Positions 1-10,188 are shown, counted from the stretch's first letter. The stretch is 64,000 nucleotides of DNA from Symsagittifera roscoffensis (GCF_963678635.1 NC_087065.1:22959254-23023253); one strand, 5' to 3'. The notes: a model not told the origin generated them from the sequence alone. Made by a program: numbers and translations.

Positions 1-726
1 TGTATTTTTCTCAGAATAGTCTCAATTTTTATTTTTTCTTTTCTCATTTTCTCATCTTAACAATGAGTTTTCTTACATTTGAGTTAAAATGGCATGGGTT
101 GTAGCTGCAAGCTCTCTATTTCATAGCTTGAATACCTTACGACCAGCAGAGAAAGCGGAACTGGACGAACTGGTATACGCTGAATCGGGATTATCGCTGA
201 ATCCTCATACCGTGAGGAAGAGACAAAATTTACAGACTCTTCTGGAAGAGCATCCTCTGGTGGACAAGGAGATAATTCTTTGGCACGACGTATTGAATAA
301 CAGTTTGTCGAAACACCGAACCAATGCCAACACGCTTTATCCTCTGGACGATTTAATTACGTATTTGCAATCAAAGCGACATCGGTTTAAGGCGATTATA
401 TATTGCAGAAGAACCAGAACGACAGATATCTTTGATTCTCTGATGCGTACAGGGATCTTGATAGTCCCAACAACGGAATTGATCTCGAGAGGCAAGAGGC
501 AGGATCCCGCTTTGGTGAGACAATACCTGGAAGTTCATCAATCGAGCGAACTTGAGTTGAAGTCATTGCGAGTTGTGCTGACACATAGAGAGAACTTGCC
601 CGGGATATTCTCAAAGATAAGAGAGCGGACTCAGAAACCATCACAAGGACGACGCAAGGCGAAGGCACGCAGAGAGGAAACAACGACTGACGTCTCTCTA
701 CCATCGGCTGAAAGGGCGCGGATTGG

Positions 727-794
727 GTAAGTGAATCTACTGTGTGAATTATCCTGCTGAGAGCCGCATGAGTTTAAGTGTTCGTGGCCTGCAG
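727..794 (+). other. Predicted 68-bp GT-AG intron inside the PLE coding region
   Basis: A strong donor (GTAAGTG, 727) and an acceptor (CTGCAG, ending 794) bracket 68 bp. Removal joins GG (725-726) to G (795), making a Gly codon, and fuses the first open frame exactly in phase with the RT frame. Without splicing the first frame stops at 728-730. Intron retention is known for some Penelope-like elements; that this particular segment is spliced is inference from the fit of donor, acceptor and frame. Confidence 0.7.
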
Positions 795-2277
795 GATAAT
801 GACCGCCGTAGTTTTGCCCCCACCGATGCTGAGATGGATACTCAGGAAAAAACAAACTTGGAAATTAGTTTTGAATTACCTGAAGTATTCAAATAAATTA
901 AACAACAATTTCCATCGATTGAAGTTTTTACGGAAATGTCAAAGCAATGACATAATACCAGATTTTTTGAGATTTCGGGTGCCAGAAAATGGGATTTTTT
1001 TGGACCAAGCGGTGCATAGCTTTCAATTAAAACTCCTAAGAACAGAGATAAATCAGGCAAGGTCAGAAGAGAAGAAGATAGACGATGATCTAGCTAAGGC
1101 AAGAGAGGTAGTGCGGAGAGGGATAGATGAACAATGGTGGCCCTCAATAGCATTTTATCTAAAGCTCCAGGCTAGAATTGCTATCCATGACATCAAGGAT
1201 AGACATGAAAAGAAGTTAAAAAAGCTAGCAGAGCGGCAGGATAGACCGTTAATGAAAATGAATGACAAATCGGTCAGAGCACTAGATGGCATTGAGCTAC
1301 CCAAGTGGGTTCATGAAGTGTTAGGTTTTGGCCCAAAGCACCCGGTGAGGGATCGTTTCAATGAACTTCACTTTCTTGCGGACATTGATAATTTTTTATC
1401 TGAGCTTAAATCGCAAAAGGTACCAGGTGAAAAATTATGTGAAATTGAAGCTGCTGCAAAATCATACGCTAAACGTGTGCGGCAAACACCGTCGGATAGA
1501 GGGATTGAGAAAGCCAGGAAGTATTTGAAGGACAATGGTCTCTTGGCAGTCCCATTCGATAAAGGTGTTGGCTTCTGTGTAATGAAGAAAACGACATATG
1601 AGGCTAAACTAACTGAGCTGCTGCAATCGGAACAATTTAGCGAAAAACCAGGTTTAACTGATAGTGTTGTTATGAAAATTGAGAAAGACATCAACAAAGA
1701 ACTGTTGGCCATGAAAAAGAAAGATGAGATCGATGAGGCACTGTATAGTAGGCTTAGGTCCACGGGAGGGCAGCCAGCTCGATTATATGGATTGGCTAAA
1801 GTACATAAGAAAGGAACCCCTCTCCGTCCCGTACTATCACTGCCAGGGAGCTCATATGAACATCTAAATAAAACTTTGGCCAAATTTTTTGACAACATTG
1901 AGGGGGCAAACATTGAAACAAACACACAAATGGCTCGGGAGATCATAGAGAACATAGATCTAGACTATAATGAGAGTATTATCTCCCTGGATGTCAAAAG
2001 TTTGTACACTAATGTCCCACTAAAGGAGGCAATAGATATAGCACTGAGGAAACTGTACGAACAAACTAGTCCTCCTAAACTGGCACGCGGAACTATGAAG
2101 AAATTGTTGAACATGGCTGTAAGTAAGGTGCACTTCAAATGCAATGGTTTATGGTACGTACAAAAGGATGGGTTGGCAATGGGTGCATCCCTTGCTGTCA
2201 TTCTTGCCAATTTATGGCTAAAGGAGTACGAATATGCATTAATGAAGGAAGTACCTGCGTTTACACAGCTAAATGAA

Positions 2278-2445
2278 AACCGGAATGGCCTATGCCCTGA
2301 TTGCGAGCGGAGGGTAACATACAGAAGTAAGGGGATCGAATGCGAAGCTTGTTTAAATTGGTACCATTTAAAGTGTAGTAATGTATCCGACAAAGAATAT
2401 GAGCAAATCTCAGAAATGGTTTGGTATTGTAAGAGATGTAAAGAG
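2278..2445 (+). other. PHD-finger-like zinc module inserted between RT motifs B and C
   Basis: The translated spacing is C-x2-C (2293, 2302), then C-x2-C about 12 residues later, then H-x2-C, and a final C-x2-C (2428, 2437) preceded by a Trp-Tyr dipeptide. This is the C4HC3 signature of a PHD finger, including the conserved aromatic before the last Cys pair. It sits in the RT palm between the conserved AxxILAN helix of motif B and the YVDD catalytic turn, where PLE RTs normally have a short connector. PHD fingers usually bind histone H3 tails, so a chromatin-targeting role is possible but is inference. Confidence 0.75.
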
Positions 2446-3411
2446 CAGCGAGATCAAGAAAAACCAACAGAAAAGGTCAAAGCGTTCCTAAGATATGTAG
2501 ATGATATAGTGAGAACGGTAAAGGGGGAACCAGATATAGTGTTAAAAGCAGCTAATGAGCTCCACCCCAACTTACAATTCACTATCGAAAATCCGGATTC
2601 GAACGGAGACTTAGCCTTTCTAGATTTGAACATTAATGTGGACTCACGAAAAAAGGTAACATGTGGATGGTATCAAAAACCAACGGATACTGGGACTATC
2701 CTTAGCTTCAGAAGCTGCGCTCCATTGCAATATAAACGCAATGTAGTTGAAGGTACTGTTCATCTGATTTTTAGAAGTACATCAACATGGGAAAACTTTG
2801 ACAAGGCAATGAAGATTAAAAAATAACAATGGGTGGATAATCAATACCCTGAAAAATGGTCAGATGGTGTCGTATTAAGAACGTTGAATAAGATCATCGA
2901 CCGAAAAACTGACACACGAACAACGGTAACATCAGTCAAGGAAGATCCTTTAAAGGTCAGTGCACCCATTATAACATTACAATACCGGGGTAATGCATCG
3001 GAGTGGTTTGCTGCCAAACTGCATCAAAACGCCGGAGCCCAAGTGATATTTAATACGAGAAAGCTCAAGACTTGCCTACCGTCCCTTAAATCTCCCTTTG
3101 CGAAAGATTTGAAATCCAGAGTGGTCTACAAGCTCACATGTAGTGGATGTAATTCCACCTATGTTGGACAAACGGTCCGGCATTTGACCACGCGGATTGA
3201 TGAGCATCACAAGGAAGATTCGCCAGTAGGGCAACATTTGAGAGAATGTGACAGGGATGGTAAGAGCGCTGAGCTTAAGTCTGAGATTATAGATCAATCA
3301 AGTAACATACAGAAACTCCTCACTCTGGAGGCCTTACATATTTGGAAAGAACGCCCCAGAATTAACACGCGCGAGGAGTTCAGGGGCAGGGAGCTGACAT
3401 TAAAATTATAG

Positions 3412-4095
3412 TACATGTTTAAACATGACTAAAAATTGCAATTTTTGAAAAAATAAACGGACATGTCAGTTTGGATAAAACATCAAATCGAAAAATTATG
3501 ACTCAACTAACAAAAAAGTATGGAAATTGTCAAAATCGATGAAATAATGATAACGTAATAACAGATGTAAGAATGTGATTGGTTAAAAATTTCTAACATG
3601 TTCTTTTTGAATTTCATACATGATCTTTGATCATTTTATTGTAAATAAAAATTTTTATATCCTGACGATGCACAAAATGTGCGAAAACGTTTGAATTAAC
3701 AATTTTAAAAAATTTTTACTTGTCTAGAAAGTTCTATGATTCTTTCGACCTTCTGATTATACGTAAAGTGATGTGAAGCGCAGTTTCGCCTCTGTGTTGA
3801 GCTTCCTTTGTTCATAAAGGTATTTTGACTCAAAATCACAAAGTCATATTTACTGATAGAAAATTTTTCAATCAAATGTTTTTCTTGCTTATAATTTATT
3901 GACTTGCGATTATCATTTATAATGAAGAAAATTCTGCACTGGATTGCTTGTTTTTTTTTCAGAAGTATATCCATATGAAAGTGCATCAATGTCTAGTTAA
4001 TACTGAACGTTGGAATGCAGTAACTAGTTTTTTAATAGATTTTAAAATCCCTCAGTTGATTTGAAAAATTGCTCAGTTTCATTTATTCTAGAGTC
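3412..4095. other. AT-rich spacer: PLE 3' end and erlin upstream region
   Basis: It contains the PLE 3' tail with AATAAA (about 3642), the hammerhead-like motif and a copy of the dispersed palindrome (3773-3789) followed by CTCTGTGT. A polypyrimidine run ending in CTAG (4088-4091) lies four bases before the erlin start and may be a 3' splice site. No further coding sequence is seen. Confidence 0.6.
3655..3700 (+). ncRNA. Hammerhead-ribozyme-like motif downstream of the PLE
   Basis: CTGACGA (3662-3668) is followed by a hairpin of 5 bp (3670-3674 with 3678-3682, loop of three A), then GAAA (3683-3686) overlapping the self-complementary AACGTT (3686-3691). This is the order core 1, stem II, GAAA, very short stem III found in minimal type I hammerheads of Penelope-like elements. 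A single T (3669) lies between core 1 and stem II. Stem I shows only about two convincing pairs next to the core. Activity is therefore uncertain. Confidence 0.5.
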
Positions 4096-5055
4096 ATGAA
4101 TGCCGCTGTAGCGGTTGCGTGGATCATCGGCCTCATGGCTGTCATGATGGCCATATCGATTCATAAGGTGGAGGAAGGACATGTGGCTGTGTACTACCGT
4201 GGAGGAGCTCTTCTGCATTCTACTGCCGGCCCAGGATACCACGTGATGATTCCATTCATAACAACATATCGATCTGTTCAGACTACTTTGCAAACTGATG
4301 AAGTGAAAAATGTTCCATGTGGAACAGCGGGTGGTGTTATGATCTATTTTGACAGAATTGAGGTTGTTAACATTCTGAACCGCGCTGCCGTATATGACAT
4401 TGTTCGAAACTTCTCCGCTGATTACGATAAAACTTTAATCTTCAACAAGGTGCACCACGAGGTCAACCAATTCTGCAGTGTCCATTCACTGAGGGAAGTT
4501 TACATAGAGCTTTTTGATCAAATTGATGAAAATCTAAAAACTGCATTACAGGCTGATATTTACCAAATGGCTCCTGGCCTTTTCATCCAAGCTGTCAGGG
4601 TGACAAAGCCTAAAATTCCAGAAACTATCAGAAAGAATTTTGAAGCAATGGAAGCTGAGAAGACAAAGCTTCTCATATCAGTTGAGAAGCAGAAAGTTGT
4701 AGAGAAGGAAGCAGAAACAGAGCGGAAAAAGGCCGTAATAGAAGCAGAAAAGAATGCACAAGTGAATGAAATCCAGTGGGACCAAAAGATAATGCAACAA
4801 GAAAGTGAGCGCAAAATAGCCGAAATTCAGGATAAAGCCTATTTGGCGAGTGAGTTGGCGAAAGCGGATGCTCTTTTATATAAAGCTAAGCAAGAATCCG
4901 AGGCGAACAACTTGAAACTGACTCCCCAGTACTTGGAATTGAAGAAGTACGAAGCTATAGGAGCTAACTCGAAGATTTACTATGGAGCGGACATACCTTC
5001 GATGTTTTTCGAAGCGAATACTCTGTCGCAGAAGGAAAGCACTAAATCAGCCTGA
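4096..5055 (+). CDS. ERLIN: Erlin (ERLIN1/2 family, SPFH/prohibitin domain)
   Basis: Single-exon gene of 319 codons. The protein begins with a hydrophobic ER-anchor segment (about residues 3-22), then the SPFH/PHB core with the family strings [15 protein letters not shown] and [13 protein letters not shown], a charged coiled coil (about 190-270) rich in Lys/Glu/Ala, and the conserved [13 protein letters not shown] block near the C-terminus. Erlins form large ER-membrane rings that recruit RNF170 and promote degradation of activated IP3 receptors, and they restrain SREBP processing. It is slightly shorter than vertebrate erlins (about 340-348 residues), mainly at the C-terminus. I chose the ATG at 4096 because the upstream in-frame extension begins with TTG and crosses a likely 3' splice site (CTAG ending 4091). 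AATAAA lies at 5167-5172. It is the first gene of a three-gene + strand cluster. The RNF26-like gene at 20.1 kb is also an ER-type RING protein but is not adjacent. Confidence 0.95.
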   Translation: MNAAVAVAWIIGLMAVMMAISIHKVEEGHVAVYYRGGALLHSTAGPGYHVMIPFITTYRSVQTTLQTDEVKNVPCGTAGGVMIYFDRIEVVNILNRAAVYDIVRNFSADYDKTLIFNKVHHEVNQFCSVHSLREVYIELFDQIDENLKTALQADIYQMAPGLFIQAVRVTKPKIPETIRKNFEAMEAEKTKLLISVEKQKVVEKEAETERKKAVIEAEKNAQVNEIQWDQKIMQQESERKIAEIQDKAYLASELAKADALLYKAKQESEANNLKLTPQYLELKKYEAIGANSKIYYGADIPSMFFEANTLSQKESTKSA

Positions 5056-5461
5056 TTAACCATTCAACCGTACCTTAGACTGCGAAGAAATGTGCTTAAA
5101 TGACGTAAGTTGCTGTATGTGACATTTTCTATAGCTTTCAAATGATTATTTCTGTTCCAAATTTCAAATAAATCGACCCTGCGTTTGTTCGAGATTTTTT
5201 CTGTGATTGCTGTTGTTTATTGATACCAGTCAAAAGTGTTTCCTAAAATTTCAGTGTAAGCTGCTATAAATTCATTTAATCGAAGATTTAATATTGCTTT
5301 CAAATATTTTCTGTGTTTACCTTTATGTATGTTCCCTTCGATTCTTTCTCATACTTATCAATTTAAATCTAAATTTCAAGCTCCTATTTTGTTCAAAAGC
5401 AGCTAAAAAATCTTCATCGTTCGGCTTCTAGGTTAATAATTTTTTTCAGATCGAAAAGGAA
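5056..5461. other. Intergenic spacer erlin-TTC8
   Basis: AT-rich spacer of 406 bp. AATAAA at 5167-5172 should serve erlin. A T-rich run ending in CAG (5447-5449) lies 12 nt before the TTC8 ATG and looks like a cis or trans 3' splice site. Confidence 0.6.
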
Positions 5462-6964
5462 ATGTCAGATCGAATGTTTATGGCTTTAGCGAAGTACAGA
5501 TTGAAGGAGTACGAGAAGTGTCGAGTGATATGCGATGAGATTCTCGAAAAGAACCCTCAAGATCTCTCCGCTTGGTCTCTGAAGGCACTCTTGCTATCAC
5601 AAATGGTATATGTCGACGAATCAGAAGTAGATGAAAACGGAATAGCTGAAGTGTTATTAGACGAGCACTCGATGTCTAAAGTCTCTAGACCTGGAACTTC
5701 GTTTAATGCAACCAATGCAAGCACAAGTATAAGCAAAGCGATTCGACCCACAACCCAATCTGGACGACCAGTATCCGGATTTGTTCGGCCGGGATCTGAA
5801 TCTGGACGTCCTGGAACAATGGAACAAGTTCTTAAAACAGCTAGGACTGCTAGATCGGCACGACCTATTTCGAACTCCTCGGGACGTTACGTGAGATTGG
5901 GAACCGCTTCCATGATTTCGTCTCCAGACGGGCCTTTCATAAATGTTGCCAGGCTGAATTTTAACAAATATGGAGCCGATCCGAGGCTGGCGAAGATTCT
6001 GTTTCAGTACATCTATTACCAGGAAAATGACGTTAAGAATGCGACAGAATTGGCAGCGGTAGCAACGCAAGCTACGAAGTTTAACGATTGGTGGTGGAAA
6101 GTTCAGTTGGGTAAATGCTACTTCAGAATGGGGCTCTATAGGGAATCAGAGAAACAATGGAAGTCAGCTGAAAAACTACAACCGATGATTGACATTTATC
6201 TCTATCTTAGCAAAGTGTACTGTAAATTAGACCAGCCCCTAACTGCTATTGAAGTGTTGAAAAAGGGGATTTCTCTGTTTCCCGAGGAGGTTTTCCTTCT
6301 GACAAACATCGCGAGAATCCACGAATTGTTGAATAATACAGAAGAAAGTCAGGAAGTGTATCGGAAGATCTTGACTATTGACAGTGTGCATGTTGAGTCC
6401 ATAGCAAGCATAGCAACTCATCATTTCTACACTGATCAGCCGGAAATAGCTCTTAGATACTTCAGAAGGCTGTTACAATTAGGAGTTGGAAACTCAGAAA
6501 TGTTCAACAATTTAGGGCTATGTTGTTTCTATGCACAGCAATGGGATATGACGCTCGGTTGTTTCGAGAAGGCAATCTCATTGGCCGACGAAGATACGGT
6601 GTTGTCGGATATCTGGTACAACATAGCACATGTGGCCATTTCAATTTACGACACTGATTTGGCTTGCGAGTGTCTCAAGTTGTGTCTATCAGCTAACTCT
6701 GATCACGCTGAAGCGTATAACAATTTAGGGGTTTTGGAGCTGAAAAGGGGTAACTACCCATTAGCGAAGGCCTTTTTACAAGCGGCTATGACCTTGAATG
6801 GTGACCTTTATGAAAGTCAGTACAACTACGCAGCTTTGAGCGACCAAGTTGGTCAATTGCAAAGCAGCTTCGACTGTGCGAAGAAAGCAGTTGCCAGTTT
6901 TCCTCAGCACAATGATTCGCAACATTTGCTCCAACAATTAAATAAGCATTTTGCAATGCTGTAA
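5462..6964 (+). CDS. TTC8: BBS8 / TTC8, tetratricopeptide subunit of the BBSome
   Basis: Single-exon gene of 500 codons. The N-terminal helical repeat pair (about residues 1-45) is followed by the low-complexity RPG/RPT segment typical of BBS8 (about 75-145, several copies of RPG, SGRP and RPTTQ). Then come the nearly invariant RLGTASM and SPDGPFINVARLN strings, and an array of TPRs to the end with NNLGLCCFYAQQWDMTL and EAYNNLGVLELKRGNY. The protein ends in HFAML, as BBS8 does. BBS8 is a core BBSome subunit that carries membrane proteins in and out of cilia, so the organism is ciliated. Length matches the family (about 500-540). The ATG at 5462 lies 12 nt after a probable 3' splice site. AATAAA (7127-7132) is 61 nt before the next acceptor-like site. 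Absence of introns in 1.5 kb is notable. Confidence 0.96.
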   Translation: MSDRMFMALAKYRLKEYEKCRVICDEILEKNPQDLSAWSLKALLLSQMVYVDESEVDENGIAEVLLDEHSMSKVSRPGTSFNATNASTSISKAIRPTTQSGRPVSGFVRPGSESGRPGTMEQVLKTARTARSARPISNSSGRYVRLGTASMISSPDGPFINVARLNFNKYGADPRLAKILFQYIYYQENDVKNATELAAVATQATKFNDWWWKVQLGKCYFRMGLYRESEKQWKSAEKLQPMIDIYLYLSKVYCKLDQPLTAIEVLKKGISLFPEEVFLLTNIARIHELLNNTEESQEVYRKILTIDSVHVESIASIATHHFYTDQPEIALRYFRRLLQLGVGNSEMFNNLGLCCFYAQQWDMTLGCFEKAISLADEDTVLSDIWYNIAHVAISIYDTDLACECLKLCLSANSDHAEAYNNLGVLELKRGNYPLAKAFLQAAMTLNGDLYESQYNYAALSDQVGQLQSSFDCAKKAVASFPQHNDSQHLLQQLNKHFAML

Positions 6965-7190
6965 GGTTTATGTATGCAATTCTGCTTGTCAAATGATTTC
7001 AAATTGGTTCATTTTAGATTCAGATCAAAATTTATGTGTGTAAATATTGTATTTATGTTAATTGATGTGTAAAAATTGACAAGTGTGTAAATTTAACAGT
7101 TAAATAGGCTTTAACCATCTTTTTAAAATAAATAATTGATGAGAGTAGCTGTTTTCTAGATTCTTGTGACAAATTTATTCGATTCATTTT

Positions 7191-7193
7191 CAG
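7191..7193 (+). promoter_or_regulatory. Putative 3' splice (possibly trans-splice) acceptor of RACK1
   Basis: GATTCATTTTCAG ends at 7193, 61 nt after the AATAAA of TTC8 and 59 nt before the RACK1 ATG. This spacing is typical of internal genes in trans-spliced operons. A 5' UTR cis intron is the alternative. Confidence 0.4.
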
Positions 7194-7252
7194 AATTGTG
7201 GTAATTGACACCTATTCTAGCGATTGTAGTGAACTAGAACAGCAACAGTAGG

Positions 7253-9727
7253 ATGACTAGTTACAATAACGAGCAGCTCACCCTCAAGGGCTACCTGAAA
7301 GGCCACACCAACTGGGTCACCCAGATCTTCACGAACGCCTCCTTCCCTGACACCCTCTTCTCCTCATCCAGGGGTAAGCGAAGTTCACTCATATTAAGTT
7401 CACATCTGCATTGTGAATTAAATTCCGCTAAGTGTAAACAGAATTTATTAATGAATCTGTTTTTTTCTCACCTACAGATAAATGAGTTAATCGAAATTTT
7501 TCAAAAAATAGGAATCGCTTTTCAAACAGTTGAAATAATATGTAATGATTAAAGCTTTCGTTGACAAGACCTTGAATAAAGGATCGAATTTTGCGAGCCG
7601 AATCACTCCTTGTGTCACTGTCGCAGTTGTCACTGTCACGTTAAGTTTAGTAGCAATAAAAAGAGGCATTAACCGGCTGTAGCACCGCAGCATCTATTTA
7701 GTGTGAAAGTGGTTTGAATGTTTAGACAAGTCGATGATCATCTGGCAGCTGAACAAAGAGGACCCGAGTGGGTGTTATGGCAAGCCCCAGAAGAGACTGA
7801 CGGGCCACAACAACTTCATCTCGGACGTGGCCATCTCCTCCGACGGACAGTTCGCACTCACCTCCTCCTGGGACAAGATGTTGCGACTGTGGGACCTCAA
7901 CATGTAAGCAGCTGTACAAATTTAAATGATACCATATAGACTACAGAAGGGGCGTGACAGTTGTTGCGAGTCCTCTGATTTGTGAGATTTTCGTTGACAT
8001 CTTTCCGAGCTGTTCGGAATAGTTTGTAAAAGGAAATAAAATGGCATGCCCACTGCAAATCTTGTCTTAAACTTGATAAGCTAGTAATGATAGAACCCAA
8101 ATGCGTTTGTTTATTCGTGGTAACAAAGGTTTTAATGTTCAGTATTTTTGCAGATGAATAGCCTTCCTTGCTTTCAATTCACTGGAGGCGTAGTATAACA
8201 ATAAATTTATTACGGTTTTTGAATGTTTTTATTTGCTGGCCGTTACTCAATACTAAGTATGAGCCTATGAACTATTTGTATGATATCCGTGTTTCAGTGG
8301 CAAGACCACTAGGCGCTTCCAGGAGCATACTGGCAATGTGATGAGTGTGGCATTCTCTATGGACAATAGGCAGATTGTGAGTGGAAGTATGGACGGATCC
8401 ATCAAGCTGTGGAACACTCTGGCGCAGTGCAAGTACACCATCCAGGTAACAAGCCTCAAAAACTCTCAGCTAATAAATAATCGTGCCGTTTGTATGGTTA
8501 ATTCAGCCTCGGATACAGAATTTTTTGACAATGCTTTTGATAGATCAAAATTATAACATACTTTAATGAACAAATTCAGCAGAGTACGATAAAGTTTTAG
8601 AATCTACCTAATGTCGATTAGAGTCACATGTTCAATCAAACTATATCAAGTTTTGCCACCTTTATGATTTGCATTATATTCTGTTAGTTTTCGTCCGTTG
8701 CAATGTTCATGGTATCAAAAGATAGCTATCGATTTGTCGGCTGTGATTTGCAGGACGACAACCACACCGACTGGGTCTCCTGTGTGCGATTCTCCCCTAA
8801 CACCGGCACCCCTCTGATCGTGTCAGCCGGATGGGACAAAGTGGTGAAGGTGTGGAGTCTGTCCAACTGCAAGCTGAAGACAAACCACTACGGACACCGA
8901 CAGTACCTCAACACAGGTACCACCTGAATACGTTATTCGAAGTTTAGAAAATCAGTTGTCTTGTTGAAGTAACTTGTTATCGTAGGATAATGTTTGAGAT
9001 ACTTTAAAAAGAAGTTCAACAGTAGCCCTCGTATAAATAAGAGCTTTTTTACTGGTGACTTTTCGGGTTCTTTTTGCTTGTGCGATCACAAACTTTAATT
9101 TAAAATCCTTACTGTAATTTGTTTCAGTAACTGTCTCACCCGATGGATCACTCTGTGCTTCGGGAGGCAGAGACGGGCAGGGAATGTTGTGGGACCTGAA
9201 TGAGGGTAGACATCTGTACACCTTCCCAAACACTGAGCCCATCCACTCCCTGGTATTCAGTCCCAACCGTTACTGGCTCTGTGCAGCATGTGGACCATCC
9301 ATCAAGATCTGGGTAAGTGCATCATTACCTGTTTCAAGTCTTAAGCGACCTCTTAATTGAAAATTGAAAAACGTGCTCGAATTTTAGACGCAAAATAGTG
9401 ACAGATCATACAAGAATTGGAACTCTCCGAGATTCAGATTCCCAGTCTCTTCACAACTAGAAAAAAACTATTATATGATGCTCAAATGAATGTGATATGA
9501 TTGCAACTCTGATTGGTAGCAAAATGTTTTTTTTTAATAAAAGTATTTTTGTCTTCAAGGATTTGGAGAGCAAAATGCAGATTGAAGATCTGAAGCCAGA
9601 GTCTGTCGGTGGACGAGCTCCGGACGTCACCTGTCTAGCGTGGAGCAGCGATGGCTCCACCCTGTTTGCCGGATACACCGACAACAACATCAAAGTCTAC
9701 CAGATCACGCAGCCCTACAACGGCTAG
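7253..9727 (+). CDS. RACK1: RACK1 (receptor for activated C kinase 1), six coding exons
   Basis: Coding exons are 7253-7373, 7726-7903, 8298-8445, 8754-8916, 9128-9312 and 9560-9727. All introns are GT-AG (phases 1, 2, 0, 1, 0) and the exons join to 320 codons plus stop, against 317 in human RACK1. Seven WD40 blades are recognisable (GH...WD or WN/WS pairs such as LRLWDLN, IKLWNTL, VKVWSLS, MLWDLNE). The Arg-Asp-Lys that contacts the 40S ribosome spans the exon 1/2 junction (residues 40-42). RACK1 sits on the small ribosomal subunit near the mRNA exit and scaffolds PKC and other kinases. Exons are much more GC-rich than introns and the flanking genes, as expected for a highly expressed gene. 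A CAG preceded by pyrimidines (7191-7193) precedes a 59-nt leader. It is last in the erlin-TTC8-RACK1 cluster. No clear AATAAA was found downstream. Confidence 0.97.
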
Positions 9728-10188
9728 AAGCTCCGAAGGTGCCCGCCCGTACCCAACACTGCAATGCGAGAAAGGGTGCTTCATCCATCCCCAATTCGCG
9801 GCTCATTTGTTTAAATTGATGACCTGAAACTCGTTAATTTCTATTATTTGAGCCTCAACGCTCTGCATTTTGTTTTCAATTTAAATGCATCATTGGGAAG
9901 TTTTTTTCTAAGTATTATCTTATATCGAGTTCGAGTACTGAAAAGAAAGGAATTCAGTTCATCGCTAAATTAAGTACTCAGAAAGATCCTGATTTTGGAA
10001 GTCAAGAAAGAAGTCAAAGTTTAGATACAATTTTTCCGTACATTTGAAAAGATTTGCCTCAAAAATTTTGGCGTTTGAACAGTTATTTGATAGACAGGCG
10101 ATCTCAATTTTGGCGTGAAAACTTTAAAAGTCAATAATTTGAATAGTTAGAGTTCAGAATTTAAAAAGGGCCGAGAAAAAGCGGTAAA
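9728..10188. other. RACK1 3' UTR and spacer
   Basis: The first 80 bp after the RACK1 stop is GC-richer and probably 3' UTR. The rest is AT-rich with no recognised repeat or acceptor-like site close to the next ATG. Confidence 0.5.

Larger units (their letters stand above)
89..3411 (+). pseudogene. PLE polyprotein: N-terminal domain, RT with inserted PHD finger, GIY-YIG endonuclease (one in-frame stop)
   Basis: Two exons, 89-726 and 795-3411, join in frame (phase 2) to 1,085 codons including the terminal stop. The only interruption is a TAA at 2824-2826, which lies in the same frame as the endonuclease part that follows. Exon 1 encodes about 212 residues of a domain I do not recognise, with a basic C-terminal end. 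The RT motifs are clear: a fingers motif around RPVLSLPG (about 1826-1850), motif A with SLDVKSLYTNVP (catalytic Asp codon at 1990), motif B GLAMGASL (about 2171-2196; PLEs more often have MGSPLSP) and motif C YVDD (2494-2505). The endonuclease shows VVY (3121-3129), a Cys-x2-Cys pair (3139 and 3148), YVGQT (3160-3174), Arg (3193), His-His (3205-3210) and a late Glu (3328). A PHD-type C4HC3 module (2293-2439) lies between motifs B and C. The stop predicts separation of RT from endonuclease unless it is read through or is a sequencing error. Confidence 0.85.
1..3700 (+). mobile_element. Penelope-like retroelement (EN+), nearly full length
   Basis: The segment carries, in order, an unknown N-terminal domain, a PLE-type reverse transcriptase, a linker and a C-terminal GIY-YIG endonuclease, followed by an AT-rich 3' tail with a hammerhead-like core. 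Order and motifs are those of endonuclease-bearing Penelope-like elements, which insert by target-primed reverse transcription using the GIY-YIG nickase. The left boundary lies at or before base 1. No terminal repeat (pLTR) could be matched between the two ends, because too little upstream sequence is present. The right boundary is approximate, placed just after the ribozyme-like motif. A dispersed palindromic repeat at about 3773 belongs to the host repeat background. The element looks young: only one inactivating change is visible in about 3.3 kb of coding sequence. Confidence 0.9.

Noticed and set aside
4069..4095. Nine-residue N-terminal extension of erlin
   Set aside because: It begins at a TTG and crosses a likely 3' splice site; the ATG at 4096 gives the normal erlin N-terminus.
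7922..7990. Possible C/D snoRNA in RACK1 intron 2 (ATGATA at 7926, CTGA at 7975, short ACAAA/TTTGT pairing)
   Set aside because: The C box is imperfect and the terminal stem is separated from it; vertebrate RACK1 introns host snoRNAs, but the evidence here is too weak.
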